A model generated the notes under the pieces. The model saw nothing but the letters and a program-made list of their open reading frames with translations, was not told where the DNA came from and ran no database searches. A program made the translations under genes and the position numbers. From Ascarosepion bandense (taxonomy: Eukaryota; Mollusca; Cephalopoda; Sepiida; Sepiidae), in the NCBI GenBank assembly GCA_037127315.1, contig JBBBDQ010000750.1, forward strand, positions 4,396,001 through 4,460,000: a DNA stretch of 64,000 bases. Direction: 5' to 3'. Numbering within the stretch: position 1 is the stretch's first letter; each line of letters opens with the position of its first letter. Shown here piece after piece: positions 10,198 to 19,735 of the stretch.

Positions 10198-10205
<8 letters not shown>
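9990..10205. repeat. Foldback repeat with hammerhead in one arm
   Basis: Two arms of about 90 bases face each other, sharing for example 'aaagtgtctttaat' and, inverted, 'attaaagacactttttt'. The left arm on the minus strand holds a complete small hammerhead. The right arm carries the same sequence with a core mutation. An (AT)n tract follows immediately. Confidence 0.85.
10038..10078 (-). ncRNA. Type I hammerhead ribozyme with very short helix III
   Basis: Minus strand: AAUCU (helix I), CUGAAGA, a short helix II with a bulged G, GAA, AUAUGU (2-bp helix III, 2-base loop), U at the cleavage position, AGAUU (helix I). AAUCU/AGAUU is perfect. The opposite arm (about 10,123-10,165, plus strand) has CUGAAGG, changing a core A, and one helix I mismatch. 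Two-pair helix III forms are known among animal retroelement hammerheads. Confidence 0.65.

Positions 10206-10252
<47 letters not shown>
10201..10252. repeat. (AT)n microsatellite
   Basis: Pure AT tract of about 52 bases abutting the foldback element. Confidence 0.95.
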
Positions 10253-10256
<4 letters not shown>

Positions 10257-10454
10257 AGACAGATAAATAGATTGATAAATATGAGGAGTCTGAAACCGAC
10301 AGATCGCTACATTGATAGCTATAAAGAAACTGAGAAAGATATTTAGTTATAAATAGTATGCTAGACATATAGATATGAAATGCATCTATCCATCTATTTA
10401 CATATGTACATATCTATATTCATATCTGTCTATGTATGCCTGTCTATTCATAAA

Positions 10455-10457
<3 letters not shown>

Positions 10458-10518
<61 letters not shown>

Positions 10519-10551
10519 GAGAGAGGGAGGGAGAGAGAGAGAGAGAGAGAA
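10458..10551. repeat. (CT)n-(TA)n-(GA)n microsatellite
   Basis: CT, TA and GA tracts in series form a near-palindromic low-complexity block. Confidence 0.95.
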
Positions 10552-10688
10552 GCAGGTACTGAATAGTTCCCAACACGTGAAAGAAACCTATCACAAAGAA
10601 ATTCTAACGTTTAGTTATTCAGTCATATTTTGGAAAGTGGATCAGTCTGTAACTTTTCAGTCGTACGCTTACGTAAATACGCACAATT

Positions 10689-10758
10689 ATATATATATAT
10701 ATATATATATATTGTGTGTATTTTGGCAGCATTTAATATATATATATATATATATATA
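10689..10758. repeat. Paired (AT)n microsatellites
   Basis: Two AT tracts of 23-24 bases separated by about 22 bases. The following 400 bases are A/G-rich and hold no recognisable element. Confidence 0.9.
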
Positions 10759-11198
10759 AAGTAAGCAATCGGTTAAATAGACCATGGGACGCCAGAAATG
10801 CGGAGGAAAATTTCGAACTTTGGTGGACAATAAATTGCAGACGAAATGGTAGAATTTATAGAGGAATGAAAAGAGTAACAAACTAGCGGTAAAAAAAGTA
10901 ATCGAAATGAACATTAAGTAAGGAAAAGCAGAAGTGAGAAGGAGTGATTGCGAGTAAGAGAAAATAGAAGAGAGAGGGGAGCATAGAATACACATTTAGA
11001 GAGTTTGATGTAGTTAAATTGAAAAAAAAAACGAGAGAAAGAGTAAGTAAAGAGTGATGAAAAGAAAGCAGGAGAAAGAAGAAAAGGGAGATAAGAGCAA
11101 GAAAAAGAAAGATAAAAATGATTATAGAGATTATTAGAGAGAAGAAAGAGAGAGTGAGAGAACGATTTTAATAGATGGATAAAGGAACGAGACAAATT

Positions 11199-11200
<2 letters not shown>

Positions 11201-11247
<47 letters not shown>

Positions 11248-11287
11248 AGAGAGATGCAAAAAGACAAGAAGAATTGATGAAAACAGG

Positions 11288-11348
<61 letters not shown>

Positions 11349-11366
11349 GGGGAGAGAGAGAGATGA
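11201..11366. repeat. (TA)n, (GATA)n and (GA)n microsatellites
   Basis: A TA tract at 11,201-11,243 and GATA followed by GA at about 11,290-11,366. Confidence 0.95.
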
Positions 11367-11652
11367 GACAAATTAAGGCAGAGAGAAAGAGGGAGATGTA
11401 GAAAGAGATGAGAAAAATTTATAAAGACAGGTAAATAGAGAAAAAAATATCTTTCTTTGTCTGTTCCTGTCCCTCCGTCTGTCTATCTGTTTGTGTATCT
11501 GTTTCTCTCTCACTCACTATATATATGCTAATAAATATATATTTTGTTCCTCACCATTTATACTGAATGTTGAGGACCAAATATATAATTATATGTTATT
11601 TACATGAAGTTTTATTATCAGCAGAACTCATTGTGCGCTAATATAGTTTAGC

Positions 11653-11657
<5 letters not shown>

Positions 11658-11689
<32 letters not shown>
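11658..11689. repeat. (TA)n microsatellite beside a ribozyme
   Basis: Pure TA tract about 28 bases from the hammerhead at 11,717-11,761. Confidence 0.9.
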
Positions 11690-11691
<2 letters not shown>

Positions 11692-11716
11692 TGCCAAACA
11701 TTCCGAATTTACATTC

Positions 11717-11761
11717 ATTAAATAGCTATTTCAGCGAGAAAATTCTCGCTTCTTCAGTAAC
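11717..11761 (-). ncRNA. Type I hammerhead ribozyme
   Basis: Minus strand: GUUA (helix I), CUGAAGA, A, GCGAGAA-UU-UUCUCGC (strong 7-bp helix II), U, GAA, AUAGCUAU (AU/AU helix III, loop AGCU), U at the cleavage position, UAAU (helix I). The core is complete and helix II is the strongest in the window. Helix I is short (A-U, U-A, U-A, G-U), so tertiary loop contacts would matter. Confidence 0.75.
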
Positions 11762-12087
11762 GATCAAAAACAAAAAAATTAATTCAAATATGGTACAAAA
11801 ATTCATATACTGGAAGGAACCCTAAAACATATCCATACACATGAAATTTGGCTCTTTAAATAGATAATACTAATTACATAGAGCCCTCGACCTTGATCAT
11901 TTTTATATTAATAAAATTAATATTAATAGGATCTGGTTTTTGAGATTTTACTTATTTGCTCATCCTTTATTTTTTAATTTAAATTATATATATATATTGA
12001 TGTAAATTAATAAATATACATATGAAGAGAGTGAACATATGCATAGTATTATCATTCAAATTCAAATCAACTGCCAGTTTGAAATAT

Positions 12088-12128
12088 GCACCTGATGATT
12101 GCATAACGCATGAAACTCCGAGTCGTGC
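12088..12128 (+). ncRNA. Type I hammerhead ribozyme
   Basis: Plus strand: GCAC (helix I), CUGAUGA, U, UGC-AUAAC-GCA (helix II), U, GAA, ACU-CCG-AGU (helix III), C of a GUC triplet, GUGC (helix I). GCAC/GUGC and all three stems pair. As at 8250, the first helix II pair is U-U. A (TA)n tract begins 16 bases downstream. Confidence 0.8.
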
Positions 12129-12140
12129 CATAGACGTAGG

Positions 12141-12143
<3 letters not shown>

Positions 12144-12218
<75 letters not shown>

Positions 12219-12236
12219 AAGAGAGAGAGAGGGGGG
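12144..12236. repeat. (TA)n, (GATA)n, (GA)n microsatellite
   Basis: TA tract to 12,180, GATA to about 12,218, then GA. Purine-rich sequence with no element continues to about 12,940. Confidence 0.95.
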
Positions 12237-12949
12237 AGAGATAGAGAGAAGGAATGAAAAACAAACGGAGAAAAGGCGATAGCAGATTATAAAGCAAAAA
12301 GAAATGAAGTGGATATGTGCGTGTGCACGCGTGTGAGGGAGAGGGAGAAGGAGAAGAAGAGGGAAAGAAACAATTTCTTAACACGTGGAAGGTATAGCAG
12401 AGAAAAGCATATATATTTGTGTGTGTCTATGCGTGTGAAGAGATAAGCAGATAGATTGATAGAGAGTAAACACAAAAGGAGATTAATAATGTATAAGAAA
12501 TGAAGTGTGTGTGTATGTGTGAGAGAGAGAGATGAATCGAGAGCGTCCTATCAAAGATTGGAAGGTGAAAAGTCCTTTATGAAAAGCTTGCAGTTTATAA
12601 AAAGAATGCGAAAAATCAGAAGAAAGACACAAAAAAGGAAGAAGACGATAAAGATTAAAAGAAAACAGGGTAAAAATACGCATGCGCAAAACCAAAATAC
12701 CATTTTCTCCTCCAAAAATGGAGGACAGAAGTGTGACAGCCATAGAACTTAGACCAAGCATCAACAATGCAAACAACAACGGCAATAACAACAAGAAATG
12801 CAGAGAGGTATACAAGAGGATAAATGGAAGCAGAAAGAGAAACAAGAGAGAGTGGGGGGGTGATAAAACGATAGAAAGAGAGAAAGAAAGAAATAAAGGC
12901 GCAAAATTGAGCAAGATACAACGAAGACTGGCGTCGGCCGTGTAATCAC

Positions 12950-13310
12950 CCTCCTGATTAGATGAACAGAAAAGCGGTCAGTGTGAAATTGGCGACGTGT
13001 TACGTGAGTACCCTGCTAAAACGTCACCGACGACGATGTCACCGAATCAAACTAGAAAACCGCGCGGACGCACTCAATATACCAAAAATGCGCCACTCGC
13101 TTCGTCAGCGCCCCACACCCTATCTTACCACATCCACAGCCGTCTTACCCCCACCAGCCTTCTTGTCCGACCATCCGTCCAACTACCTTGGCACTCACGT
13201 TCCTTTCTCCTCTACACGCTACCACCACTGGTTCTACTGCCATCTCAACGTATTTAATTGGCATGAATGTTTCAATTTGCGATTTCGCAAGAAATAAGCC
13301 ATCTTTGGCT
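12950..13310 (+). other. Unassigned CG-richer stretch, short open frames
   Basis: Two overlapping plus-strand frames (111 and 86 codons) cross this stretch, but neither has a domain, signal or repeat I recognise and neither is supported by splice or start context. CG dinucleotides are commoner here than in the surrounding AT-rich sequence. It is not called as a gene. Confidence 0.3.
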
Positions 13311-13329
13311 TGCTGTTACACCCTTCATT

Positions 13330-13621
13330 GACTTCTCATCGGCGCCTTTCTCAAGGAAGTAGTTTCCGGAAGTTAGCGAGGCCACGCTTGCGCAGATCGG
13401 AGATTAATTGACTTGAAGATTTCAATTTGGGATCCGAGAGAAGGGTGGCACGGCCGCGGTGCCAGCGCCCGCCATCTTGTTATCCTCTTCATTAGGTCTC
13501 CCATCATGGGCGCGAACCACTATATATCAGGGAGGTACTACTTTCCGGAAGTTAACCACGCTATCCGTGTGTGGATCGACTTCTAATTTGCTGGGATCTT
13601 TGACAGTTTAGCGGAAGTGGG

Positions 13622-13625
<4 letters not shown>
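13330..13625. promoter_or_regulatory. Possible promoter-like patch with ETS and YY1-like words
   Basis: The word 'tttccggaagtta' occurs twice, near 13,365 and 13,540, and 'gcggaagtggg' once near 13,612. These match the ETS core CCGGAAGT or GGAA. A YY1-like 'gcccgccatcttg' lies near 13,467, and a TATA-like 'actatatatc' near 13,520. The local base composition is GC-richer than its neighbours. In animal promoters ETS and YY1 sites often occur together near start sites. Function is inference; the two similar halves could instead be a degenerate duplicated repeat. Confidence 0.35.

Positions 13626-13669
<44 letters not shown>
13625..13669. repeat. (TA)n microsatellite
   Basis: Pure TA tract of about 45 bases. 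Confidence 0.95.
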
Positions 13670-13671
<2 letters not shown>

Positions 13672-14189
13672 GTAAAACAAAAAAAAAAGATGAACTGAAA
13701 ACGAAAAGAATAAAGTGATATGTTATGAGTCAATGTGCTTATGTGTATATATGTGTACGTGCAGTGAGGAGATGTTAAAAAGAAGGTAAAAAAATAGGTG
13801 AAAAATTTACTAATTGAAATAGAGAAGAATACAGAACTACAGAGATAAAGCCATTATAAAATGGCTGCTCTGCCACACACTGGCTACAATTCATTTGTTG
13901 CGAATACGAGTACAAAGGAAGACTTTTAGAGAATCTGATAAGAAAAGAAAAAGAATTTGCTCGTTAGCTTCTACACATGCGCAACTTAATATGGACGTAA
14001 AGATTTAAATTTCATTTCTACCTTTTTTTGTTCTCTATCTTTCGGTCTGTGTGTATGTGTGTGTGAATTAGAAAGCTTTGCAGATTTCAACATAAATGTA
14101 AAAATGCCATTGCGATAGTAAGGCATATTATTTGATCCACACGGAGAATTTTTGCTCTACTTCCTTATCTGTCTTGTCTGCTGTCCTTA

Positions 14190-14345
14190 CAAGCGAATTT
14201 CGGAACTTCTTTCCGATACTGATCCGTTTCTTCATTTAGCCAGTTGGCTACTTGATCCAGAGATTGAACTCATGACTTCACGGAAGCAATATGTGATTTA
14301 CAACGGTTTCATACTCTATACCATATCCATACGGCAGTTTTTGTT
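14190..14345 (-). mobile_element. Possible tRNA-derived SINE fragment (SINE-E)
   Basis: On the minus strand 'gagttcaatctctggatca' resembles a B box and its flank. Related fragments occur at 18,418-18,456 and 19,055-19,170 in the same orientation. No complete copy is present, so the 5' and 3' ends are unknown. Confidence 0.4.
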
Positions 14346-14429
14346 TTAATCCTTAAGTCTAATCTAAATAAGGGTCGGTTTTTTTAAGAATCATAAATTA
14401 TTAATAACTTTTACATATTTTCTCAAATT

Positions 14430-14518
14430 GGGCACCTCGAGGTCGTGTAATCGTTAGCAAGCTTGTCTCGTTAGAATCAGTATAGTTGATAAGTGAGTTT
14501 AATCCTCACTGGGTGTCC
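14430..14518 (+). tRNA. tRNA-like sequence, probably a pseudogene or SINE head
   Basis: A 7-bp acceptor can form between GGGCACC at the start and GGTGTCC at the end (one G-U pair). A 5-bp T stem GTGAG/CTCAC encloses a 7-base loop TTTAATC, close to the B-box consensus. The D arm and anticodon arm do not fold convincingly and no anticodon is assigned. Confidence 0.4.
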
Positions 14519-14659
14519 CATACTTTCAGCCTTGTGCCACATCTAAGCTACGCTTAGAAAATCGCCATATTTTCCCAAATTAAACAGAGCACCACAAAAA
14601 TTGGTGGGCGAACTAAATTAAATGTTAAATGTAGGCGGAGGCCTAAATCAGATATTAAG

Positions 14660-14785
14660 ACCGATTGTGGTACAATCATCGAAGTTAAGAAACGTCGAGC
14701 CTGGTCAGTACCTAGATAGGTGCTGTAAGCTTGGATGTACGGGTAGTATAATGGTGCCGAGTTCTAATTCCAGTTAGGTTCTTTA
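14660..14785 (+). mobile_element. 5S rRNA-like plus tRNA-like fused repeat (degraded)
   Basis: The 5S-like part (14,660-14,732) contains 'gaagttaag', 'ggtcagtacctagatagg' and 'tgctgtaagc', with the box C region deleted. SINE-A head sequence follows at once: 'ggatgtacgggtagtataat' and then 'gccgagttctaattccag', with part of the head deleted. The same order, 5S then SINE-A head, occurs at 15,799-16,084. Confidence 0.65.
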
Positions 14786-15179
14786 TATTTCCTTACGCAA
14801 AATTACACTTGGAAAATATATGAATCCACTTCTTCCCCCTGCTATGGGTTAATTAGTAAGACGTATAATTAAACTTTTGTTATTTAAAAAAATTATACAA
14901 TCTAAAAATATTTTCTGTCTTTAAATAATTTACAAAGGGTTGATAAGCAGTAGAAAACGAAGCACTCTCAATTAGATATTAAATTTCAAAGATTTCTGAT
15001 TTTTCATTTGAAGATTTCTATCTGATGCTTTCATAAAATGAACATTTTTTTAGATATATTATTTCTCGGTCAAAGAAAACGAGAAGAAATAAATAAACAT
15101 CAATTGCAAGAAGACAAAATACATGTTTGTCACCAAAAGGAAGAGGAACAATCGAATTACGAACTGTAGACCCGAAAAT

Positions 15180-15690
15180 CAAGCAAGTACAAAAGATTTT
15201 TTTTTAACAGAGAACGGAAAATGCGAGACCAAAATTCAAAGGTGCGTTAGGATAGCGAAAGGTCCCTTCCAAAAGCTAAGCAAAGTATTAAGAAGTAGAA
15301 AAATGTATTTAAAAAATAGTACTGAACTGTTATTCCTCCTAATGTAGCAGTTAATGATGGGTAATTTCACTACAGATGAAAAAGTCATTTGAGGCAACAG
15401 AAAGCTGATTCTACAGAAGGATGCTGAGAATACCATGGACTAAACACGTGAGCAACGATGAGGTTTTAGAGAAAATAGAAACAAAATGTACACTTATACT
15501 TAGCAGCTGAAAGAGATAGTTAAAGTTTGTAGAGCACATAATGAGGTAAGAGGGCTTAGAAAATTTGGCACTCACAGGTAGGCAAAAGGAACGGAAGAAA
15601 GCAGCGCATAACCTACTTAACGAGCTTTTGTAAATAGTTGGCAGAACAGGGATTAGGAGATACAGCAAAATGACAAACTTTGTTAAGAGC
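15180..15690 (+). pseudogene. RTE-like LINE 3' portion, degraded
   Basis: The plus strand encodes a GKCETKIQRCVRIAKGPFQ segment, equivalent to GKCDTEIRRRIGMAKDAFQ of the best copy. Broken equivalents of FYRRMLRIPWT and NDEVLE follow. The copy has a stop inside the conserved block and several frameshifts. Confidence 0.7.
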
Positions 15691-15798
15691 TACAAAGGTC
15701 AGGAAATAGTGGAAAGTCATGAACGGAAATGGTTTATGGAAGAAGATTCTACAGTAAACATTTGTTTTGATCTTAAATAGATTTTTTTTAAAAAGAAG

Positions 15799-15919
15799 GC
15801 TTACGGCCATATCACGTTGAATACACCGGTTCTCGCTCGATCACTGAAGTTAAGCAACATTGAGCATGGTCAGTACTTAGATGGGTGACCGCTTGGGAAT
15901 ACCAGGTGCTGTAAGCGTA
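15799..15919 (+). rRNA. 5S rRNA-like sequence
   Basis: About 121 bases match the animal 5S layout: start 'gcttacggccat', 'cacgttgaatacaccggtt', 'gatcactgaagttaagcaac' (box A region), 'gtcagtacttagatggg' (intermediate element), 'gtgaccgcttgggaatacc' (box C) and end 'gtgctgtaagcgt'. Helix I can form between GCTTACG and CGTAAGC-like ends. All internal control regions are present, so pol III transcription is possible. Because SINE-A sequence starts 11 bases later here, and the same fusion exists at 14,660, it may be the head of a chimeric SINE rather than a true gene. Confidence 0.8.
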
Positions 15920-15930
15920 TAGTGAGGAAT

Positions 15931-16084
15931 GTGAGTTGTGGTGCAGTGGATATCGGCTTGGAAAGAAAAATCGGTGAGCCAAGTTAGAATTCCAGTTGAA
16001 TACCCTGCATTCACTTAAGCACTGGTACCCTTGGGAAAGGTATTAATCCGTCCCTTCCCTCCAGTTATGGGTTAAATAACAAGG
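15931..16084 (+). mobile_element. SINE-A 5' half, joined to a 5S-like sequence
   Basis: Head 'gtgagttgtggtgcagtgga', B-box-like 'aagttagaattccag', then body to 'ggttaaataacaagg'. The 3' half with the hairpin is missing. Confidence 0.75.
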
Positions 16085-16267
16085 GTAGGATTTGGGGACC
16101 CTCCTCTTAAAAACAAATCCCAATGAATCTTGATACTCGAAAAGAAAAATGTAAAAATAAAATAACCTTGCTCCCAAATCATTGGCTATGACCTTAAATG
16201 ATTCCATAAGGATTGATAGGTCGTTAAACCTCGAAACAAACAAACAAAACATTTTAAAGAAATCTGA

Positions 16268-16830
16268 CTCATAGAAACAAAGAGGAGAGTGCTGGATTGC
16301 TATGTGATGTCGGTTCTTCAATATGGCAATGAATGCTGGACAATATCTTCGAAGATGAAGGAAAAACTTGAAGCAGCTGAAGTGTGGTTCTATAGAAGGA
16401 TGTTGAGGATACCATGGACCGAGCATGTGCGCAATGACGAGGTTTTAGAAAGGATAAAAGCGAAAAGGAAATTAATACTGAGCATCAGGAAGAGACAACT
16501 AAAGTTCCTGGGACATGCAATGAGGAAGGAGAGCTTGGAGAACGAGGTTTTGGAAAGGATGGAGACGAAAAGGAAATTAATACTGAGCATCAGGAAGAGA
16601 CAACTAAATTTCTTGGGACAGGCAATGAGGAACCTGTTACTAACTGGCCAGATAGCGGGAAAAAGAGACAGAGGAAAGCAGCTGATTACATATTTGAAGG
16701 ACCTGATCAAATGGATGACGGAACGAGGGTTGCAGGTGCAACAGGAGAAAGCGTGCTAAGAGTCACCAGGGACAGGGAGATGTAGAAAGCCATGATCGCC
16801 TATGTCCTGAAAAGACATTGCACATAAAAG
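16268..16830 (+). pseudogene. RTE-like LINE 3' end with internal in-frame duplication
   Basis: An open stretch of about 156 codons (16,289-16,759) encodes LDCYVMSVLQYGNECWTIS, the EVWFYRRMLRIPWTEHV block and then NDEVLERI. A segment of about 105 bases (16,436-16,540), encoding EVLERIKAKRKLILSIRKRQ and GHAMRKE, is repeated in frame from 16,541. The frame is lost near the C-terminus, but the family end (family word cacataaa followed by gaagaag) is visible near 16,826. The 5' end lies at the 'tagaaacaaag' word shared by other truncated copies. Confidence 0.85.
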
Positions 16831-17526
16831 AAGAAGAATGAGACTCATATTATTTTCTGGAATCAGAATCATGCAACCACTGCAATGGTTGACTGCATTC
16901 TTAAGTCTGACATTGAGTGAATCTAGGCAGCTTTCAAGGTTCACCACTAATTCAGTTCTCAACCAAATTTCAAACAGTTTACAGAGTTAGATAGGACACC
17001 TCCTTAGCTACATTTTGAAAACAAAAATTTTGAATTTTGGTTCAGTAGAAAAAAGTTACATTAAAATACATGAAGTCTGAAATGGGAGACTAACTACATA
17101 AGTACATAAATGAGTGAGTGACTAACGCTTCTAATAATAAATCTGTTTTTTATAACTTTTTTGTTTAATATTTTTGCATGCGGTTTTCAACATTTAAAGT
17201 CTGATGATACCTTGTATCATTTTTGTCAATAAAACGTTGCTTATCACTTACCATTTTATCAGAATTGACTATCAGAATTAATTATAAATAATCAATTTTT
17301 ATTGTTCTTTTTAAATCAATTGCATATAATTTTTTTCTTTTTAATATTTTTGAATGTAGTTTTCAGCATTAAATTTATATTAAATTAATATCACTGCCTG
17401 GAAAAATCATAGATTACATGGAAAAATGCACGCATGAAAAGTAATATTCTTAAAATTATATTAAACCTGGAAAAGAACAGGACAAGTTATTAAACCTGGA
17501 AAAGTAAAAGAACAAGATATTCTAGT

Positions 17527-17619
17527 GAAGTAAAAATAAGAAATTTCTTACTTAAAATATTGCAGCAAAATAAATTTGAATGCAATTTTTAAGTAAGAAA
17601 TTTCTTATTTTTTACTTCA
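17527..17619. repeat. Inverted repeat
   Basis: 'aagaaatttcttacttaaaa' and 'ttttaagtaagaaatttctt' face each other across about 30 bases. The surrounding 16,900-18,080 is AT-rich without a recognised element. Confidence 0.75.
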
Positions 17620-18087
17620 AGAAGAGAAACTAATTCCATTTATTTAAATCTAGCCATCACAAACAATGATTAACCCCCCCCCCAAAAAAAAACAAAAAAC
17701 AAAAAAACAAAAACAAAACAGAAACCACATCAACAGAAACGACTAAAATTGGTAGCACCGAGAGGTTTTTAGCAGCGTGGAACCACTTCTTAATTGCTGT
17801 TGTTACCAGATCCACTCTGACCCGTGGTAGTAGCGCCTGTTAGGTTCCCAGTTCCGGGTAAATAATGAACCCCAAACCGGAGTCAAAACATGAAAATATA
17901 AAAATACATAAAAAAAAAAAATTGCCAGCAATAGATTCTCATAGTAGAAAAAAAAATACCCGTAGTACATTTTGCGGGGGTGGGGTGGGGGTTACCAGCA
18001 AATCATGTTTGAAAAAATACTAAAACTCACAAGAAAATTAAATTTCGACATTAAATGACCCATAAATGTTGATATGCTATTAAAGAA

Positions 18088-18163
18088 CTAAACCAAACCA
18101 AACTAAACTAAACCAAACCAAACCAAACTAAACTAAACCAAACCAAACCAAACTAAACTAAAC
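18088..18163. repeat. (AAACY)n pentanucleotide repeat
   Basis: AAACC and AAACT units alternate for about 75 bases. Confidence 0.9.
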
Positions 18164-18461
18164 CTTTCTAAATGCATGGATTTGTTAAGTATATTTTATT
18201 GTCTGATTTCTGCGGTGAGAAGTTATCATGAGTTATATTTATTGTGCCCTCTGACCTTCTTCCTTTCTCTCTTAAGCCGAGTAACATTTAGGAAATTTTG
18301 CATTAAATATTCAAGGATAGATTGTTCTTGTTTTTTTGTCTATGTCTAGGGAAATTTCGTCTCGTTATTTTAACTCTTTTGCACTGCTGTTATATTCTTA
18401 AATCCTGTTTTTACTTAGTCTAAGTTTATACTACTCGGGCCAAAGATTGAATTCATAAATA

Positions 18462-18928
18462 CTTCTTCTTCTATGTGCCTTGTCTCTTCAGGACATAGGC
18501 GATCATGGGCTTCCAGTTTTCCCTATCCCTGGTGGCTCTGAGCACGCCATATCCTGTTACACCGTGCAATCCTCGTTCTGTCATCCACCTGATTAGGTCC
18601 TTCAAATATGTTATCCATTGCTTTCCTCTGTTTCTTTTCCCCTCTATATGACCTGTTAGTATCAGATTCTCCAGACCCTCCCTCCTCATTGCGTGTCCCA
18701 GGAACTTCAACTGTCTCTTCCTGATGATCAGTATTAATTCCCTTTTTGTTTTTATAATTTCCAAGACCTCACATTGCTCACACGCTCGATCCATAATATT
18801 CGCTGCATCCTTCTGTAGAACCACATTTCAGTTGCTTCAAGCTTTTCCTTCATCTTTGATGGTATTGTCCAGCATTCACTGCCATATTGAAAGACGGACA
18901 GCATGTAGCAATCCAGTACTCTCTTCTA
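18462..18928 (-). pseudogene. RTE-like LINE 3' end
   Basis: On the minus strand a frame of 117 codons ends in GVLRATRDRENWKPMIAYVL and KRQGT, with the stop followed at once by (AAG)n. Upstream the CYVM, YGSECW and MWFYR blocks are present but frameshifted. The 5' end (high-coordinate side) stops within 'agaagagagtactggattgc', the start point shared with copies at 16,268, 23,871 and 27,210. Confidence 0.8.
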
Positions 18929-19735
18929 AATTCAGAAAAAAAAATCTGAAGCAATCAGGAATATTGTATTTGATGCCATAACATACCATCTATTTAATAT
19001 ACGCGAGATGATTATTCTCTTTTCACAGTTTCTGCCTTGGGATATTTCATTTTGAATAATTCTGTTTCCACTGGCTGTGAGTTTGTACTACTTGGTCCAG
19101 AGATTGAACTCATAATTTCTATGCCAACAAATTTGCAAATCAACACTTTAATCTGTATATTAAAAAGAGTGTTCAATTCGAAATTCTCTGAAGATTATCT
19201 GGATCCAAGAAGGGCACACCGACCAAAACCTCGTAATAATAGCAGCGAAAAAATGCCCGTAAGTTCGAATTAAATAACGTTTCAGTATGTCCTTCAGAGC
19301 AAGCATAGTAAGTTATTAGTACTTTTTCGCATTTCCCCTTATGTTCCCAAACGTTTTATATAACGCCATCTTTTTTGTCTAAACACATCAAAAAGTGCAA
19401 ATAAAAACCGAGGTACATTTTTCGAGAAAATAATATAAGGTCATCCCCCTCCCACTAAATTAAAGAAATATATGAAAGCAGATGAAAAAATTTTGCAGAT
19501 TGTTTTTCCTTTTTCACAACGATCTCCAATTGAATATTTTATGGAAATTGCATACAATTATCAATAAATTTTTAAGTTAAAAATAAAATCATGTACTAAA
19601 AAGCGTTCCTTAATAAATTATTTTTATTTGTTTTTAAAAAGTCGACTAAAAATTCTATAGTTTGAATGTCGTTGAGTTGTCCTCGCGCTAAGTCGGCTAG
19701 TGGTGAGTTGTACTTGAGCTGTCCCAGAGATTAGT

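Noticed and set aside
12962..13297. Plus-strand 111-codon ORF as a host gene
   Set aside because: No domain, no repeat-independent support, and an overlapping 86-codon frame of equal quality; chance frames in GC-richer sequence.
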